Origin: Dryomyza anilis
Taxonomy: Eukaryota > Arthropoda > Insecta > Diptera > Dryomyzidae
Assembly (NCBI GenBank): GCA_951804985.1
Contig: OX638130.1
Location: 106,714,040 to 106,778,039 of the forward strand
Reading direction: 5' to 3'
Length of the DNA: 64,000 bases
The notes beneath the pieces are model-generated. The model was not told the origin of the DNA, did no database searches, and saw only the letters and a program-made list of their open reading frames with translations. The position numbers and the translations under genes are program-made. This document shows positions 32,244 to 47,200 of the stretch, piece by piece (position 1 is the first letter of the stretch; each line of letters opens with the position of its first letter).

Positions 32244-35200
32244 TTACATGTTCTCAAACTGATCCACGCGACGCTTTGTGTTACCCTTGCGAATCTCGCG
32301 CAGCGTCTTGTACTTGTCACGTCCCTGACGCACATTCTCACGATGGATCTTATCGTTTATCGTCTCCTTGGTGTCGTCACGTGACAGTGCCAAGTCCTGC
32401 TTCAAGGCCTGAGTGAGAAGAACAAAAAAAAATGAATATGAATCATAAGCATTTCAGAGAGCATTTGAAAAATTAGCAGAACTTTTATAAATTTTAATAT
32501 TTTTTTTAAAATTTTTAAAGATTTAAATAAAACACTTTATCTAATTATATAAAAATCTTTTCTCTCTATTATATAATATATCCCATTTGTGAAAATTCTG
32601 AATTTTGACTTTGAAAAAGGCTCCGTTTATGAGATATAGAATTTCCGAAGATACAGAAATTTCACCCAAGAATCCCTGATATTCAGTTAATCGAATGGCA
32701 TCATTAGATTTTTGGAAAAAAATCCCAGTATTTTTTTATATTGAATAAACCAAACCAAGTATGGCCCATTTGTGATAATTTTGAACTTTGACCTTGAAAA
32801 AGGCTCCGTTAGGAGATACAGAATTTCCAAAGATACAGAAATTTCCCCTATGAATCTTTGATATTCAGTTAATCGAATGGCATCATTAGATTTTCTGTAA
32901 AAAAAAGTCCCAGTATTTTTTATATTGAATAAACCAAATCAAGTGTAGCCCATTTGTGAAAATTCTGAACTTTGACCTTGAAAAAGGCTCCGTTAGGAGA
33001 TACAGAATTTCCAAAGATAAAGAAATTTCCCCTATGAATCTTTGATATTCAGTTAATCGAATGGCATCATTAGATTTTCTGTAAAAAAAAGTCCCAGTAT
33101 TTTTTATATTGAATAAACCAAATCAAGCGTAGCCCATTTGTGAAAATTCTGAACTTTGGCCTTGAAAAAAAGGCTCCGTTTACGAGATACAGAATTTCCC
33201 AAGATACAGAAATTTCACCTATGAATCCTTGATATTCAGTTAATTCAGTTTTTTTGAAAAATAAATTCTAAAGTTTAAAAAATTTTATTTCTTTTGCGTT
33301 TGAAATGCAATTAAACAGTCAAAAATATTTTTTTTTATATCATTTATCACAATTTTAAATAAAATAAATATCCCTCCTCTTCAAAAAATAATTAAATAGT
33401 TTTACTTGATTTTCAAATATTAAATTAAACAAAAATCATTAAAACTCACCTTGAGCTGATCGTGCAGACGCTCGTTGCGCTCCGCCAGTGTGCGACGATC
33501 ATCGATGGGATCGATAATGTTCTCGTCGGTGTCCAGATCGCGTGACACATCGCCGCCAGAGTCGCCGTTCGTCAGCTCCTCCTCGTTTTCGTTCTCATCC
33601 TCGGCCACATGATGATGTTGTGGCGTAGTTGAGGCAGCCAACAAAGCGGCAGCAGCTTCAGCCTTTAAAGGAAAATTTCAAACGTAAAAAATCGGATTTC
33701 ATTTAGTTAAATCTCTTGCGACGGTGTTTACCTGCTTGCGTCTGGCCTCCTCGACTTCGTCTTGCAGACGCTTCGTCTCCTCGTCCTTCTGGTTGACTTC
33801 GTCCTGTATGCGTTGCACCTCCATCTGCTTGGCCTGAATCTCCTCCTCGAGTTTGATCTTCTCGGCGGCCTCCATGTGCTTGGCCTCCTCCAGACGCTGC
33901 AACATCGCTTGCAGTTCCTTCTGGTGCAGCTCCAGCTCATCCTTGGCGGCCTGCAGCTGCTTCAGCTGTTCCTCGAGACGACGAATCATCTCCTGCGCCT
34001 CCATGAGGTCCTTCTGCGAACGTTCCATCTCCATTTGCATCTGCTTGATGCGATCCTCGTACTCTTGCTGTTTCTTTTCGGCACGTTCGCGTGCGGCCAG
34101 CGCAAGTTGCAGCTTCTCACTGAAAAAATACAGGAATTGAATAAATACACAAATCTTCTGTATTTCAAGTGGTAGACCTACCGCTCTTGCTGCTTGGCGT
34201 TCTTCTCCTCGCGCGCCTGCGCCTTCATCTGCTGCACATCAATGGTGTCCGGCTTGCGACGTCGCATATACAGCTCATGGTTGCCCATGCACAAAGCCAA
34301 AATGCGTTTGTTGATGCGGACGCGTGGCGCAAAGAACACAAAGTCGGGCGCCTTCTTGTCGATCGGCTTGATGATGAACTTCTTCTCGGAGAACGAAATA
34401 TTACGTATCTCCGACCAGGGGAAACCGATCTTCGGCGTCAACTTATCGTCCTGCTCGTAGATATTAAGACCGAGCGCATCGACGCCCAACCACAGATCGG
34501 TGCCCTTCTTGTTGCAGATCTCAAAGTAATTGACACCGTACATTTCCAGATCTTGTGCAATCTTCAAGTATTCCATCATTGCGTCCTCGCGCAACATGCC
34601 GCGATGTTCCTGCCACCAGGACATAATCGATGCCTCCCACTCGTCCTTCGACATTTTATGCTGATCGATGACGCGCTGCGGTAGCAGACGATCATTGGCC
34701 AGAAAGCCGGCTGTGTGGCTGGTCTTGTTGTGATCGCCATGACGCGCCTGCACCGCATACGAGGCCAACAGCACAGAGGTCTCGGGCGGACAATAAATTT
34801 CGTCCGACAGTATGGCATTCTTCACCTGCAGATAGAACAGGCGCAGCGTTATGTCCTGTATGAGCTCCTCGGCCACATCCTCCGGATAGAATTTGGCGCG
34901 GAAGCGGAACTGCATGGGGTTCTCTTTTTTCACATCTTGATAGACGACCTAAGGCATAAAAACAAAAAACGTTTTTTATTTGAGAAATACTAATTTTAAA
35001 TGTTTTTTTAAATATTAAAAATGATTAAAAGTTACCCATGATGAGAATGGCATTGATCCTGTCTGTTGCGTTTGCAATGTAAGGTAAGCAGCAGTTTAAA
35101 AATAAGACTTGTATTAAATTTATGAGAAAAACAAATATATTTTTCAATTATTTCTCAACCAAGGAAAACAACAAATCAACTAAGCACAAACTAAACAATT

Positions 35201-38200
35201 AAATTAAATCAAATAATACAATTTATTTAAACTATAAATGGTCATAAAACACGTTAGCTTTGCTACTAGCGATGGCACCTAGTGGGTCCGGTTCAAATCT
35301 CACCATGTCATCGGCGTCATCATCTTCATCGCTCTCATTATTGGCGCCACCACCAGCGGCATGATGCTGATGATGGGCGCCGCCGCTACCACCACCACTA
35401 CCGCCGCTGTCTGCTGTTTTTTTGTCAACGTATTTTTTGACGCGTTTCAAGTATTTTATGGTTTTAATTGCCGGATTTTCGGGCTGTTTTTTTTAATTAT
35501 TTCGTTTGTTTCAGACATTGCAAGACATGTGTGAGAATGAAGTTGATGAGAAATTGTTTTGAAAATATAGTTCAAAGGCGTGGAAACTTGTGTGTTGTTG
35601 AAATTTTGCAACAACAACAAAAAAACTGCCTATTTTGTGTGCCCATACCCATAATATGTCGGGAATCTGCCTTTGAATTTGCACAAAATTTAACAACCTG
35701 TTATAGACTTCTCAAAATCTTCCATTTATCTGTGTTTTCCGTAAATAAGATCGAAATATTTCCAACATTTCTCGAAACTATATCCTAGATAACATTTTTG
35801 GCAGGCTCAAGGCAGTTAAAAACGTTTTTCGAAAGATATTACGTCGAAAAAAGTGTACTTTGTATCAAAACCAAGCAACACCAATTTCTATAAGCCAGCT
35901 TTACTGGCAGGGATCTACTCTACAAATCCATATAAGAAACCGATCACTTTTTGACTAGTTTTATTGGTGACAGATCAGTTTTTCGCTAGTTTTACTGGCA
36001 TGGATCTACGCTTCAAATGCCTATCAGTAACCGACCAGTTTTTGGCTAGTTTTACTGGAATATGTTTAGTGGTGAATAGGTTTAGTGGTGACAGACCAGT
36101 TTTTGGCTAGTTTTACTGACAGGATCTACGCTTCAAATGCCTACCAGTAACCGACCAGTTTTTAAATAGTTATACTGGAATACTCCTACCAATAAACGAC
36201 AAGATTTTGACTAGTTTTCACCTGGCCTGTATATACTCTTCAAATTCCTACGAGAAACTCACACATTATTCACTATTCAACAAGTAAATTCAATTTTTGG
36301 TGTCTAATATAAGAAGATTATGTTCTTTTATTAATATTTTATTAATTCTGCTTTTTAAGGATAAACTATGAAATAACACTATAAATTAAAACTTTTTTTA
36401 TTCTTTTTCTGTTAGAAAATCCTAAACAAATTTTTCAACATAAGGTTTTTTGTATTAACAGCCAGATATTGTACCTCGATAATTGACGTAAGTAGTCACG
36501 CACGCCCGTGTGACTTGCTTTTTGAATTTTGTAAAGCGCTAAACGTCTGACGTCACACGGTTTGCGCCGACGTAAGGAAATAATTTGTATTTCATAAAAC
36601 TAAACCGCACGAATGTTGTGTCAAATTAGACGGCAGGCAGCCTGTTTGGCTCCGTTCACTAAAATGTTCAAACAAAGTACTAAATGCACCTAAAAAGAAT
36701 GCAGAACAATCTTAAATAATTTTTTAGTACAACACATTTCTTTTCATCCATAAATCTATTTACAAAGCATATTAGAAAAAATTTGCAAAATTGATGAAAT
36801 GATGAGAACAGCTGTTTTTTGTTTACCGATTCGATATTCGATTCTCGAATCAAGTCTCGTTTTGTTGCTGTAATAAGTATTGCCTGATTAAAAATTTCGT
36901 AACTTTTAAATAAATTTTGAATCTTTAAATTTTTAATCTGAAATACCAGCAATAACGCAGTATGTTTTCGAGAGTCGTAGAACGTAAGATCCATCAAAAT
37001 CAACGTAAGGGCTTGACGGGCGGAATGTTTTATAAAAATACAACTTTTCTGTCGATATGAGAGCACTTACTCACATGGAGATACAATATATGGCTGTAAG
37101 TTTCTGTAATACCACTGAAATTTAAGAACATTCATACAAATAAAAATTGAGATTTCAGAGGTTTTGTAGTAAGCTTTTCGAACCTTTTATTTAAGTTTTA
37201 ATCACTTTATGATGCTGTTAATTTTTTTTTTTAATAATAAACGGTCATCGTAATTAGTATTTTGAATTGTTAAAGTTCACTTAAATCGTGCATAAATGTA
37301 TTTGTCTAATTTATTATAAATTTGCACTACGTAAATAGTTCTCTCTCACCTAATCAAAAGTATCCAATGAAAGAATACACAATGAAATAACACCCAATGA
37401 TATAAGGAAAAATTAAAAATATTTGTCAAAAAATATTTGTCACGTTACTCTAATTAGTTTTGAAGATGGGATTGATCAGATATTTGATTATTAATATTTT
37501 TTGTATTTTTGAATAAATTTGGGTATTTATTTATACAGAAAATATATCAAAACTTTTCAGATGATAAGCTAAACTAACATTAAAACATTCTGATATTAGT
37601 TTTAATACTTGAGAAATGTCCTTTGAACACAATACATACCCATTTTTGTAATGAATATTTTATATATCGTCGTTGTAGAACGTAAAGTCACCAAATACAT
37701 TTATATGAAAAACTCAAATTTCGAGTTTTTTGATTAATATTATAAAAAGTAATTGATGCATTTTTAAAGTTGAAACATCAATTGATAGATTTACATATTT
37801 TTTTATTATGTAGTAAAAATTTGAGATCATCGATTAAAAATTGACAGGTATACAACGATTTTTGTAAATGAATATTTGGCATTTTGAAAATGTATTTGGT
37901 GACTTTTCGTTCTACAACGACGATATATATTTTTTTAGTATTTTGTATAATAGTTGCAATAGTTTCAAAATGGTACCATTTATTTCATTTGATTTGGGTG
38001 TTAATTTAATGTGACTCTATTTCTAGTACATCATATTTTCAAATACGTCTATAATTTATTATTAGATTCTTTAAAACTTTGTCTTCAAAAATTACTTATT
38101 TTATAACTTTTTCAATTTTTTGTAATATTTTTAATAGAGAAAATTAAGATTATTAAAGAAAATTATAATTAAATGATTTTTAATTTGATTTTAATCACCT

Positions 38201-41200
38201 TTTTGTACAATTTAATCCATGTGGAGTCGCCCTTTGAGTCTGTGTACTGCAGCCCAAAGAACCAAACCTCTCGCAGACCAATTGTTTTGACCACCTGATC
38301 GAAGAGCTGTTTACCGGTTGTCGATGTCTGGATGGCAAACTCCAGCTCGGCATCCATTGTGGTAACGCGTACATTTTGCTAGAAAAAAAGTGAAAAAAAA
38401 AATGTTAAAATTAATAATGAAAGTATTTAATTAAATTTATAAATAATTCGTATTATTAAATCGTACAATTTTTTTCGTAATAATCTATATATATAAAACT
38501 CTTGGTCCGTCTGTCTGTCAGTCGGTCTGTCTGTTTGTTCCAGCATCACGTCTAAACCGCTGAACCGATTTAACTGAAATTTTGTAACAGGATACTAAGG
38601 AGTCCGGAGGGTGTCATAGGCTATATATGGGCGGGATTGGACACAGGGGCGTGGTACCTCCCATACAACATTAACTTTCAAAACGACATAACTCAGCACA
38701 TACACATTCTAAAAAGATGAAACAAAAAACTAAAATTCACCACACTAAAACTCACCACACTAAAACTCACCACAATTAAACTCACCACGCTAAAACTCAC
38801 CACACTAAAAATTCACCATACTAAAACTCACCACACTAAAACTCACCACACTAAAACTCACCACACCAAAATTCACCACATTAAAACTCACCACACTAAA
38901 ACTTAACACAATAAAGCTCGCCACACTAAAACTCACCACACTAAAAATTCACCACACTAAAACTCACCATACTAAAAACTCACCACACCGAAACTCACCA
39001 CACTAAAACTCACCGCACTAAAATTCACCACAATAAAACTCACCACACTAAAACTCACTACACTAAAAATTCACCACACTAAATCTCACCACACTAAAAC
39101 TCACCACACCAAAACTTACCACACTAAAACACACCTCACTAAAACTCACCACACTAAAAATTCACTAAACTAAAAATTCAACACACTAAAACTCACCACA
39201 TTAAAACTAACTACACTAAAACTTCTACTGGGAAAAACTCTACGGGGAAGAATTCTACCGGGAAGAGTTCTACCGGGAAAAATTCTACGGTAAAGCGTTC
39301 TATGGGGAAGAATTTTACGGCGAAGATTTCTACTGGGAAGAATTCTATGGCGAAATATTCTACTGTCTGAATTGTCTTTGAGAAAAGTTGTTTTGGCGGA
39401 GAATTATTATTTGGTTACTACATTTATAAAAACAATAAAAACTTCCACAGCGAAGCACGGGCCCCTGATATTTAAAAATTATAATAATGTTTTTATAATA
39501 ATAAAATCGCTTTATATCTATGAATTCACAAAATCTTGGCACGAGTCGTGCACGGGTCCAGCTAGTAAACAATAAACTTTGTTGCAAATGTAAAGATTCA
39601 CCAACTAAATTCTGTAATTAAATAAGTAGTTTGTAAATAAATTTATAACCTAATTTAAAATCATAAAATATAGAACACAATTGTAGAGAACATCCTACTA
39701 TAACATATAGATCTTTCATCTTTTGGAATTTATGCAATATTTTTTTATATAGGAAGATTCAAAAAACTGTGATTTTTAATATCATTTTCTGATTTTTTAA
39801 ACTTTCATTTGTATTTTTTTTTTTTTTACTTAGTTTTCTGATTTTAAACATTGTTTTGTAATTCTTAACTTTACAACTTTAAATTACATTAAATAAAATA
39901 AATTTATTTCGAAACTATGCTAAAAATTGTTATTTTTTTGTGCTGTGCAGACAGTTTAGCCGTCGCACTTGCATTCGAAAGTCGGACACATGGTCACGCT
40001 TCGATGCACGTGATATCAAGTCAGTCAGTCAGTTGATTGTCACCGTCACCACGCAACGCAATACAACACATAACGACGAACGAATTGTGTGTACTTTTAG
40101 TAGGGGGTTTTTCAATTTTGTATTTTGCATAATATGCAGACAAATACAGCAATAAATGAGTTACGCCATCTTTGGTATTTTGTATGTATTTAAGGAGAAT
40201 TTACGATATTTTATTTTTGAGGTTTGTACAAATTTTTTTACAAATTATAAATATTTAAAGAAAAATAAATAGATATATTGTAGAAAATTCTGCTTTTTTT
40301 GTTCAAGCATTTTGTGAGTATTTTTTCAGATTAGTGAAGTTTGTACTTTTTTTATTTTATTTTTTTATATTTTATGAGAATTATAGATATTTTGAAAAAA
40401 TTTATAAGAGATATGGTTGTATTACTTTGTACAATTGTTGAATTTTGTGTGAATTTAAAATAAATAAATTTAAAATAAAATAAATAATTTTAAAATAAAA
40501 ATAAGTAAAAAAAAAAAAAATGAATTAAATTGATTTTATCAACTTTGTCAGTATTAAGTGTAATTTTCGATACTAAAGTAATTTATATGATGTGCAGATA
40601 TTTTAGCATACAAACTTTGAGCAATTTTATTAGTTTAGCATAGTTCCTGTGACTTTCAGAACTTTTGTGAGATTTTGTAGAAATTCTAAAATATCAGCAC
40701 TAACAGAAATACAAAACGGTTTTCTCACGCACGACAGTTTATATCATTTATTTGTGAATTTTAAATATTTTAGGCTTATCGTGTGACCGAAATGTTCTAT
40801 TAGGAATGTTAGGGTTAACAATGGCTGCATTCAGCGACCTCAGCAGTTGGGAAACTGCTCAGTAATTAATCGTTCACTGTTTTTGAATGCACCGCTATCT
40901 CAGCTGTCAATTTACAAATTAATTTATTATTAATATTTTACTAAAGTTACATACAACTCTTTAATTGATTGAAAACATATTTTTCAATCTAAATTCCATT
41001 TTTGTTCATAAATATTTGAGTTAAAATGTCATCGATAACAAACGCAGGGCAAATGTAGCGCAAAAATTTTATGCTGGATAAAATGGCGAATGCTCACTAA
41101 ACATGTTGATGGTAGCATGCCATTCAAGCTCAAATTGCTCAACAGCTCCACAACTGCTGCGGTCGCTGAATGCAGCCAATGTCGTCGTATTTTTTCAACG

Positions 41201-44200
41201 CCTTAAAAACAAAACGTGCAGCCAGCATACACTCAACATGAATTGTTATGCTGTGTGACAACAAGTTGCCTAGAACAACGACAAAAACTAAAAAAAAAAA
41301 AAAAAAAAAAAAAAACAAAAAAAAAAGTAAATAGAAAAAAACACCAAACAATAGAGAAGAATTAAGCAACAAATCCAATTAACGTTTTTGGGTTAAAGTT
41401 TGTTCTCACTGCAGCGCCGGACGAGCGGCACACCTGGTAGCACATTTTGTGATTGCAACAAGCTGTAACAGACAGCAACACTTTGCAACATGCAACCACC
41501 TAAAGTGCGATGCCGGTGGTGTTTTGCGTGTGACATCAAAATACGTCAAAAACATGAATGAAGCCATAGAAATAAACGATTGCAAAATCAATTGGCAAAA
41601 GACAGGATGCTTTATTTTAGATTTTTTATTGAAAAATTAAACACTTGACGTATGCGCTACAATGTTTAGCATTGAGGTTACGCATACGACGCACTGTGCA
41701 ACAAAGTATTCTAATGGCAAAAACCAGAACATTATTTGTGATTTTCAGTCAAAATTAAAACAATTTTTAAAACTACTTTCCAGCAGCTTAATCGGTTATG
41801 GATGGATATATGCTGCCCTTTAGCTATTATGTTCCTGCTATAAAACACAAATTTCTAGATAAAGTTTTTGCCTGCTACAGGCCAGGCTACCTCTTCCTTC
41901 CATTTTCTGCTATAAAGCAGCTACTTATATAAATTTCAAAACAGAAATTTCTAAAAAATGTTTTTGCCAGCTACCTTTCCTACCATATGGGCATTTCCTG
42001 GGGTTCCGGACGGAACATTCGTACACTCAGAAACAAATTACCTAAAATTCCATTAAAATTGGTCAATAGGACAATTTTTGATTTCATAGTATACAAAAAA
42101 TAAATCTTTTCATATAAAATCAAGGCAATGTCATGGTATTTTCTAGTATATTATGGTATTTTCCGATTAAAATAATAATTTATCCTATTGACTATTTTTT
42201 ATAGTAAAAAACTAACGTTTAAAACTTGAATATTTCGAAGGAAAATTAATGAATTTACTTGATTTTTATTGGCGCTAGTAGTACCTAAATAGCACTACCC
42301 ATATTTAAAAAAGACAATTCTATATGGTAGATCAAAAGATATAAATTAAATAGTGGTCGATCCGAACGGGACAAAAACGAAAGTGCATGTCGAGGTTCAA
42401 ATGGAAAGTCCAAAAAAGTCAACGAATTTTGCATTCAATTATTTTTAAAAAATAGCTGAGATAATTTGCTTTGTTTGTAAATTTACACTTTGTTTCTAAA
42501 ATGTATATTTTTTTCATAATAAGTCTAAGAAAAATTCTGGACCACATATATTTTCTTTTTCTAAAAATACTTTTTGCATACACATTTTTTTTTAATAACT
42601 CAGAAAGATAGCTGAGATAATTTACTTTATTTTTGTATATGAACACTTTGTTCCTAAAGTTTATAGTTATTCCGTAATAAATCTCAAAATAATTCCGGAC
42701 GTTCAGTATGAAAATTGGCACTACAATTTTTCGCCCCTGATTTTGAACATACCAATTTCCTGTGTAAAATCTGCTCTAGGTAGCCTGTATTTTTTAAATT
42801 AAAAATGTCTGCCATGCAATGTGTATACAAACAAATATATTTGCTATCATATTCCTGTACGTCTTAATACCAATTTCCCTCCAAAAATTATGTTTCGAGT
42901 TAATATTTTTTTATTTTTATAGAAATTTTAATTTATATTAAAATTTTGTAATTAAAATAATATTTTTTACATTTTAAATTATTTATTTTGTATTATTATA
43001 TTTTATATAAAATACAAACCGTTCTTTGCCTTAGGCTGCCTACATAGCGCGGCAGACGCACTCGACTGTCAGAGACAACCATTGTATAAAATGATAATGA
43101 TGTGTTTTTGGTTAATTTGTTAATGGCAAAAGAATTTTTGAAACGCAAATAAAATTTGTGTTAAATATTTTTATTTATTCTTAATTTATTGTATCGTTTT
43201 TTTTTTTAGTTTTTAAAATTTTTATTAAATATTATTTGAAATTTAATTTTTATTTTGTAGTTTTTCACATGTAATTGTATTTTTCTTTTAATTTTTCATT
43301 TATAATATATGATAAATGTTTATTTTTAAGTTTAACACATCTTTTATTTTTATGTTTATTAGATTTTTTAGTTTTTCCTTTTTAAATTTAAATCAAATTA
43401 TTATTTTTTCACCTTTTTATTATTTTTTTATAAACTTATTTTAATTCTTTCACTTTTTTATTATTTTTTTTATTATTTTTTTTATTATTTTTTTATTATT
43501 TTTTTATTATTTTTTTTATTATTTTTTTTATTATTTTTTTTATTATTTTTTTATTATTTTTTTATTATTTTTTTTATTATTTTTTTTTATTATTTTTTTT
43601 ATTATTTTTATTTTTTTTTATTTTAATTTTTACTTTATTTTTTACATTTTATTTATTTAAATTTGTTTTCGTCTTTTTTATTATATCTCACGTTTGTATT
43701 ATTCTTTTTTTTATTTTAATTACTTTTTCTTCCTTAATTTTTTTATTTAATTTTTTTTTTATAATTATTTTATTATTATTTTTCTTTTTTATTTTTATTA
43801 TTATTTTTCTTTTTTATTTTTATTATTATTTTTCTTTTTTATTATTTTTCTTTTTTATTTTTATTATTTTTTTACTTTTATTTATTTTACTTTTTTAAAT
43901 CTTTTTTATTAGTTTTTTATATTAATTAATTTTATTTTTCTTTATTAATTTATTGTCTTTATTAATATTTTCTGTACTTTTTTATTTTATTAGATTTTTT
44001 TTTTATTTTTAAAATATAAAAAATACTTTTTTTTAATATTTAATTTATTTTATTTTTTTTATTTTATTTTTATATATTTTTTTATTTTTTTTTTGTTCTT
44101 CACTATTTAAATTTTTGATTCAATTTTCTGTTAATTTTGAAGGTTTATCTTTAATTTTTTTGTTTTATATTTTTTTTTGTGTTTTTTTATTACAATTTTT

Positions 44201-47200
44201 TTTTGATAATTTCATTATTTAAATTTTCATATTTAATTTAGTTTCTATTCAAGTTTTTTAATGATTTCCATCTTTTAATTTATTTTATTTTATTTTTTTT
44301 TTGTTATTCACTATTTAATTTTTTTTTTTAATTTTAACAATTTATTTTTATTCTTTTTTTTTGTTTGATATATTTATTTTTATGTTATTTTATTTTGATA
44401 ATTTCATTATTTAAATTTGCATATTTAATTAAGTTTCTATTCAAGTTTTTTTAATGTTTTCCACCTTTTCCGCCAGTTCACGAGCAACTGAAATGGCTCA
44501 GATCTGCGCTCATGTGTCCTAACTGCTTTGGAAAAAGAATCCAATGTGGCGCATGTGCAGTTACAGTCTGATATTTCTAAATCCACCCCCATTCGCCAAC
44601 GATGTTTCTAGAATAATTTCTAAAGAAAACACAATTCTAGCAAGTAAATAACCAGCACGTATTATAGAAATAGTTAACAACATGTTAATTCCTAAGTTAT
44701 TTGTCTTTTATTTTTAGAGCAGTGGGGCACAGAATGTTGTAGACCACATACCACACAAAAGTTGTCACACCCTGAGAATCATTAAAAAAAAAATACAGAC
44801 CTCGTGTGCGTGTCACACCATTACCCCATATAAGTCAGTATCCTATTCATATGGGCGGTGGCACTACTTTCTTCCATTTGATTCTTGTCTTTTGTAAAGA
44901 AAACTAAATAATAATTGCAATATATTGGGTGGTATTTAACTTACCATTTAAATACCCACAATTCACTATATCTCATTTATATCTTAACACTTTTTTATAT
45001 AACACATATGTAGAATGTAGCGGTTGTAGGTCAGTAGTTTTGTGTGTTGAACTGTGAGACGAAATGTCACCGCTGTGGTTCGAAACACCAAGACGGCAAC
45101 ATTAACATTAGAAATTGTTTTTCTATAAGGCGGTACCGCACTCAGAAAAAAAGCATACCATAAAATTAATAGTTTTTTACTATAAAAATTAGTCAATAGG
45201 ATATTTGTCCGATAAACTATTAACTCAATCGGTGAATACTATTAAATACTACATAATACTATAAAATTTATTTGAGTTTGTATGAAAATATTTATTATTT
45301 TTATACTATTAAATCAATAATTGTCTTATTGACAAATTTTAATGGGATTTTATGAGTTTTTTTTCTGAGTACGCTCGGCAGACAATGGCAAAACCGGCGA
45401 GAGTAAAACAGTACAATTTTCTGTACATAATTCATAAATAAAAAAGTATTAAGAGTTGGAGAGAAAAAATCCTTTTATATGTACCATAAACTATTAAAAT
45501 TTTTAATTATACATTCTATAAAAATGATGAAAACTAAGACTTTAATCAAAATATTATTTAAGAATCAAGTATACAATTGGTTTCTTAATCTACAATCAAT
45601 TAAAACCAGTTGAGAAGGTTAGATCACATGGGAAATTTTAAAGTAGGTGTAATTATGATAGTTAGGATTATCAAAATTATAGTCGGTCTAAGCCGACTAT
45701 AAATACCCTACACATATGTGTGGTTACCATTCAAAGTGATATATAGGTCACCAGGGTATACGAATCCTGAAAATAACTACAAACATTCAATCGCTGAAGA
45801 ATTTCCATTCATTTGATACCCATATTTACAAATGGGTAGGTGTACCGAATTTCGATTTTTTTTTGTGAACCACAAGTCTTTTCGCCGGAAAACATTATTA
45901 TCATGTATTTGAGCATGATGTCAATATATATTTGACCAACAAAGTTTACCTAAGCACGTATACATAAAAATTGATCTTTATATGTACATTTTATATGTGG
46001 TATTTGAACATAAGTGGTCGGATCATAGGTCACCATGGACCGATCTCGCCAATTTTTTCGCACATACTGCGTAGGTATATTAGTAATCTAAGTTATAAGT
46101 TTCATTTATCTAGCTCTTCAATTTTAAAAGTCTTAGGGATTTCAACAGACAGACAGACAGACAGACGGACAGACAGACGGACAGACAGACAGACGGACAT
46201 CGCTAAATCGACTCAGGAGGTCATGCTGATCAAGAATATATATACTTTTCCATACCGGAGATGCTTTCTTCTGGGTGTTACAAACGGCGTACCAAACTGA
46301 ATATACCCTTTCACTCTTAGTGTAGGGTATAAAAATAAAAGAATCATTTAACAAATGCACTCAAATGTTAATCAGAAATATTTAAATAATTCAAACCTCA
46401 CACAATATATCTCAATCGATCATGTGTTGATCTAGGTTCTTGCGTAAAATGTGCAGCTGCTAGATTAGACTAAACAAACAAATAAAAAAAATCCTCGATT
46501 TCCTGCAATTAAAATACTTCGTTAAATTGAAGTAACTAGATTTTCTTGGAATGATAGCTCTACTTATTAATGCGATATGATTAAAATGATGTCTCCGTCA
46601 ATGGGTGGCAGCATGTGCCGCAATTATTTATGCAGTCCAGTCCAGTTTGAAGGTAAACTCAAGCGTCTTTTTATGACGTAAACGTAGTAATGACGTGCGA
46701 CGTCGAAATCATATTTCGAGTGTTTTTGACAGGTGATAAATTCCATAACACACAAAGAAAACTATTATAAATTAAAAATGCGATAAAGCAGCTCTATAGA
46801 TTGAAGATGTGTCAAGAAATATTTATTCAAGTGGAGTAACATTTTCGTTTTTTAAAGCGCCACACCACAATTAAATGAAGAGTATTCATTTGAAAATTCA
46901 ATCATAAACTATCAATGTAGGGTTTGTTTGATAATGGCCTTTATATAGCTATTTAGTAGGTATCTAATTTTAGGTATTTTATCTAATTTTTAAATATTTA
47001 TTATTGTTCAATTGCGTTGCGTCACTTGTACACATTTATTTATTATTTTAATTCTTTTGCGTATGAAGAGACGTCATTAGGGGGAATTTTTTTGTCTATA
47101 TATTTAGTTCTATTAATCGGTGCTTTTTTTATTATTTCTATATCTCGGTTTAAAAAGTACCGTGCATATATAATTATATATAAGTTAATTGTTATGAGAA

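Noticed and set aside
33762..34684. Long plus-strand frames opposite Moe exons 3 and 4 (137 and 171 codons)
   Set aside because: They are shadows of the strongly biased Moe coding sequence on the other strand.
38720..39220. Regular short repeats that could be mistaken for a CRISPR array
   Set aside because: The units are head-to-tail with no unique spacers, in a eukaryotic intron, inside a Helitron.
45971..46300. 109-codon frame with T-D-R-Q repeats (also at 47874-48227 and 50975-51214)
   Set aside because: The frame is created by the GACR microsatellite of the DINE-like element and has no independent evidence.
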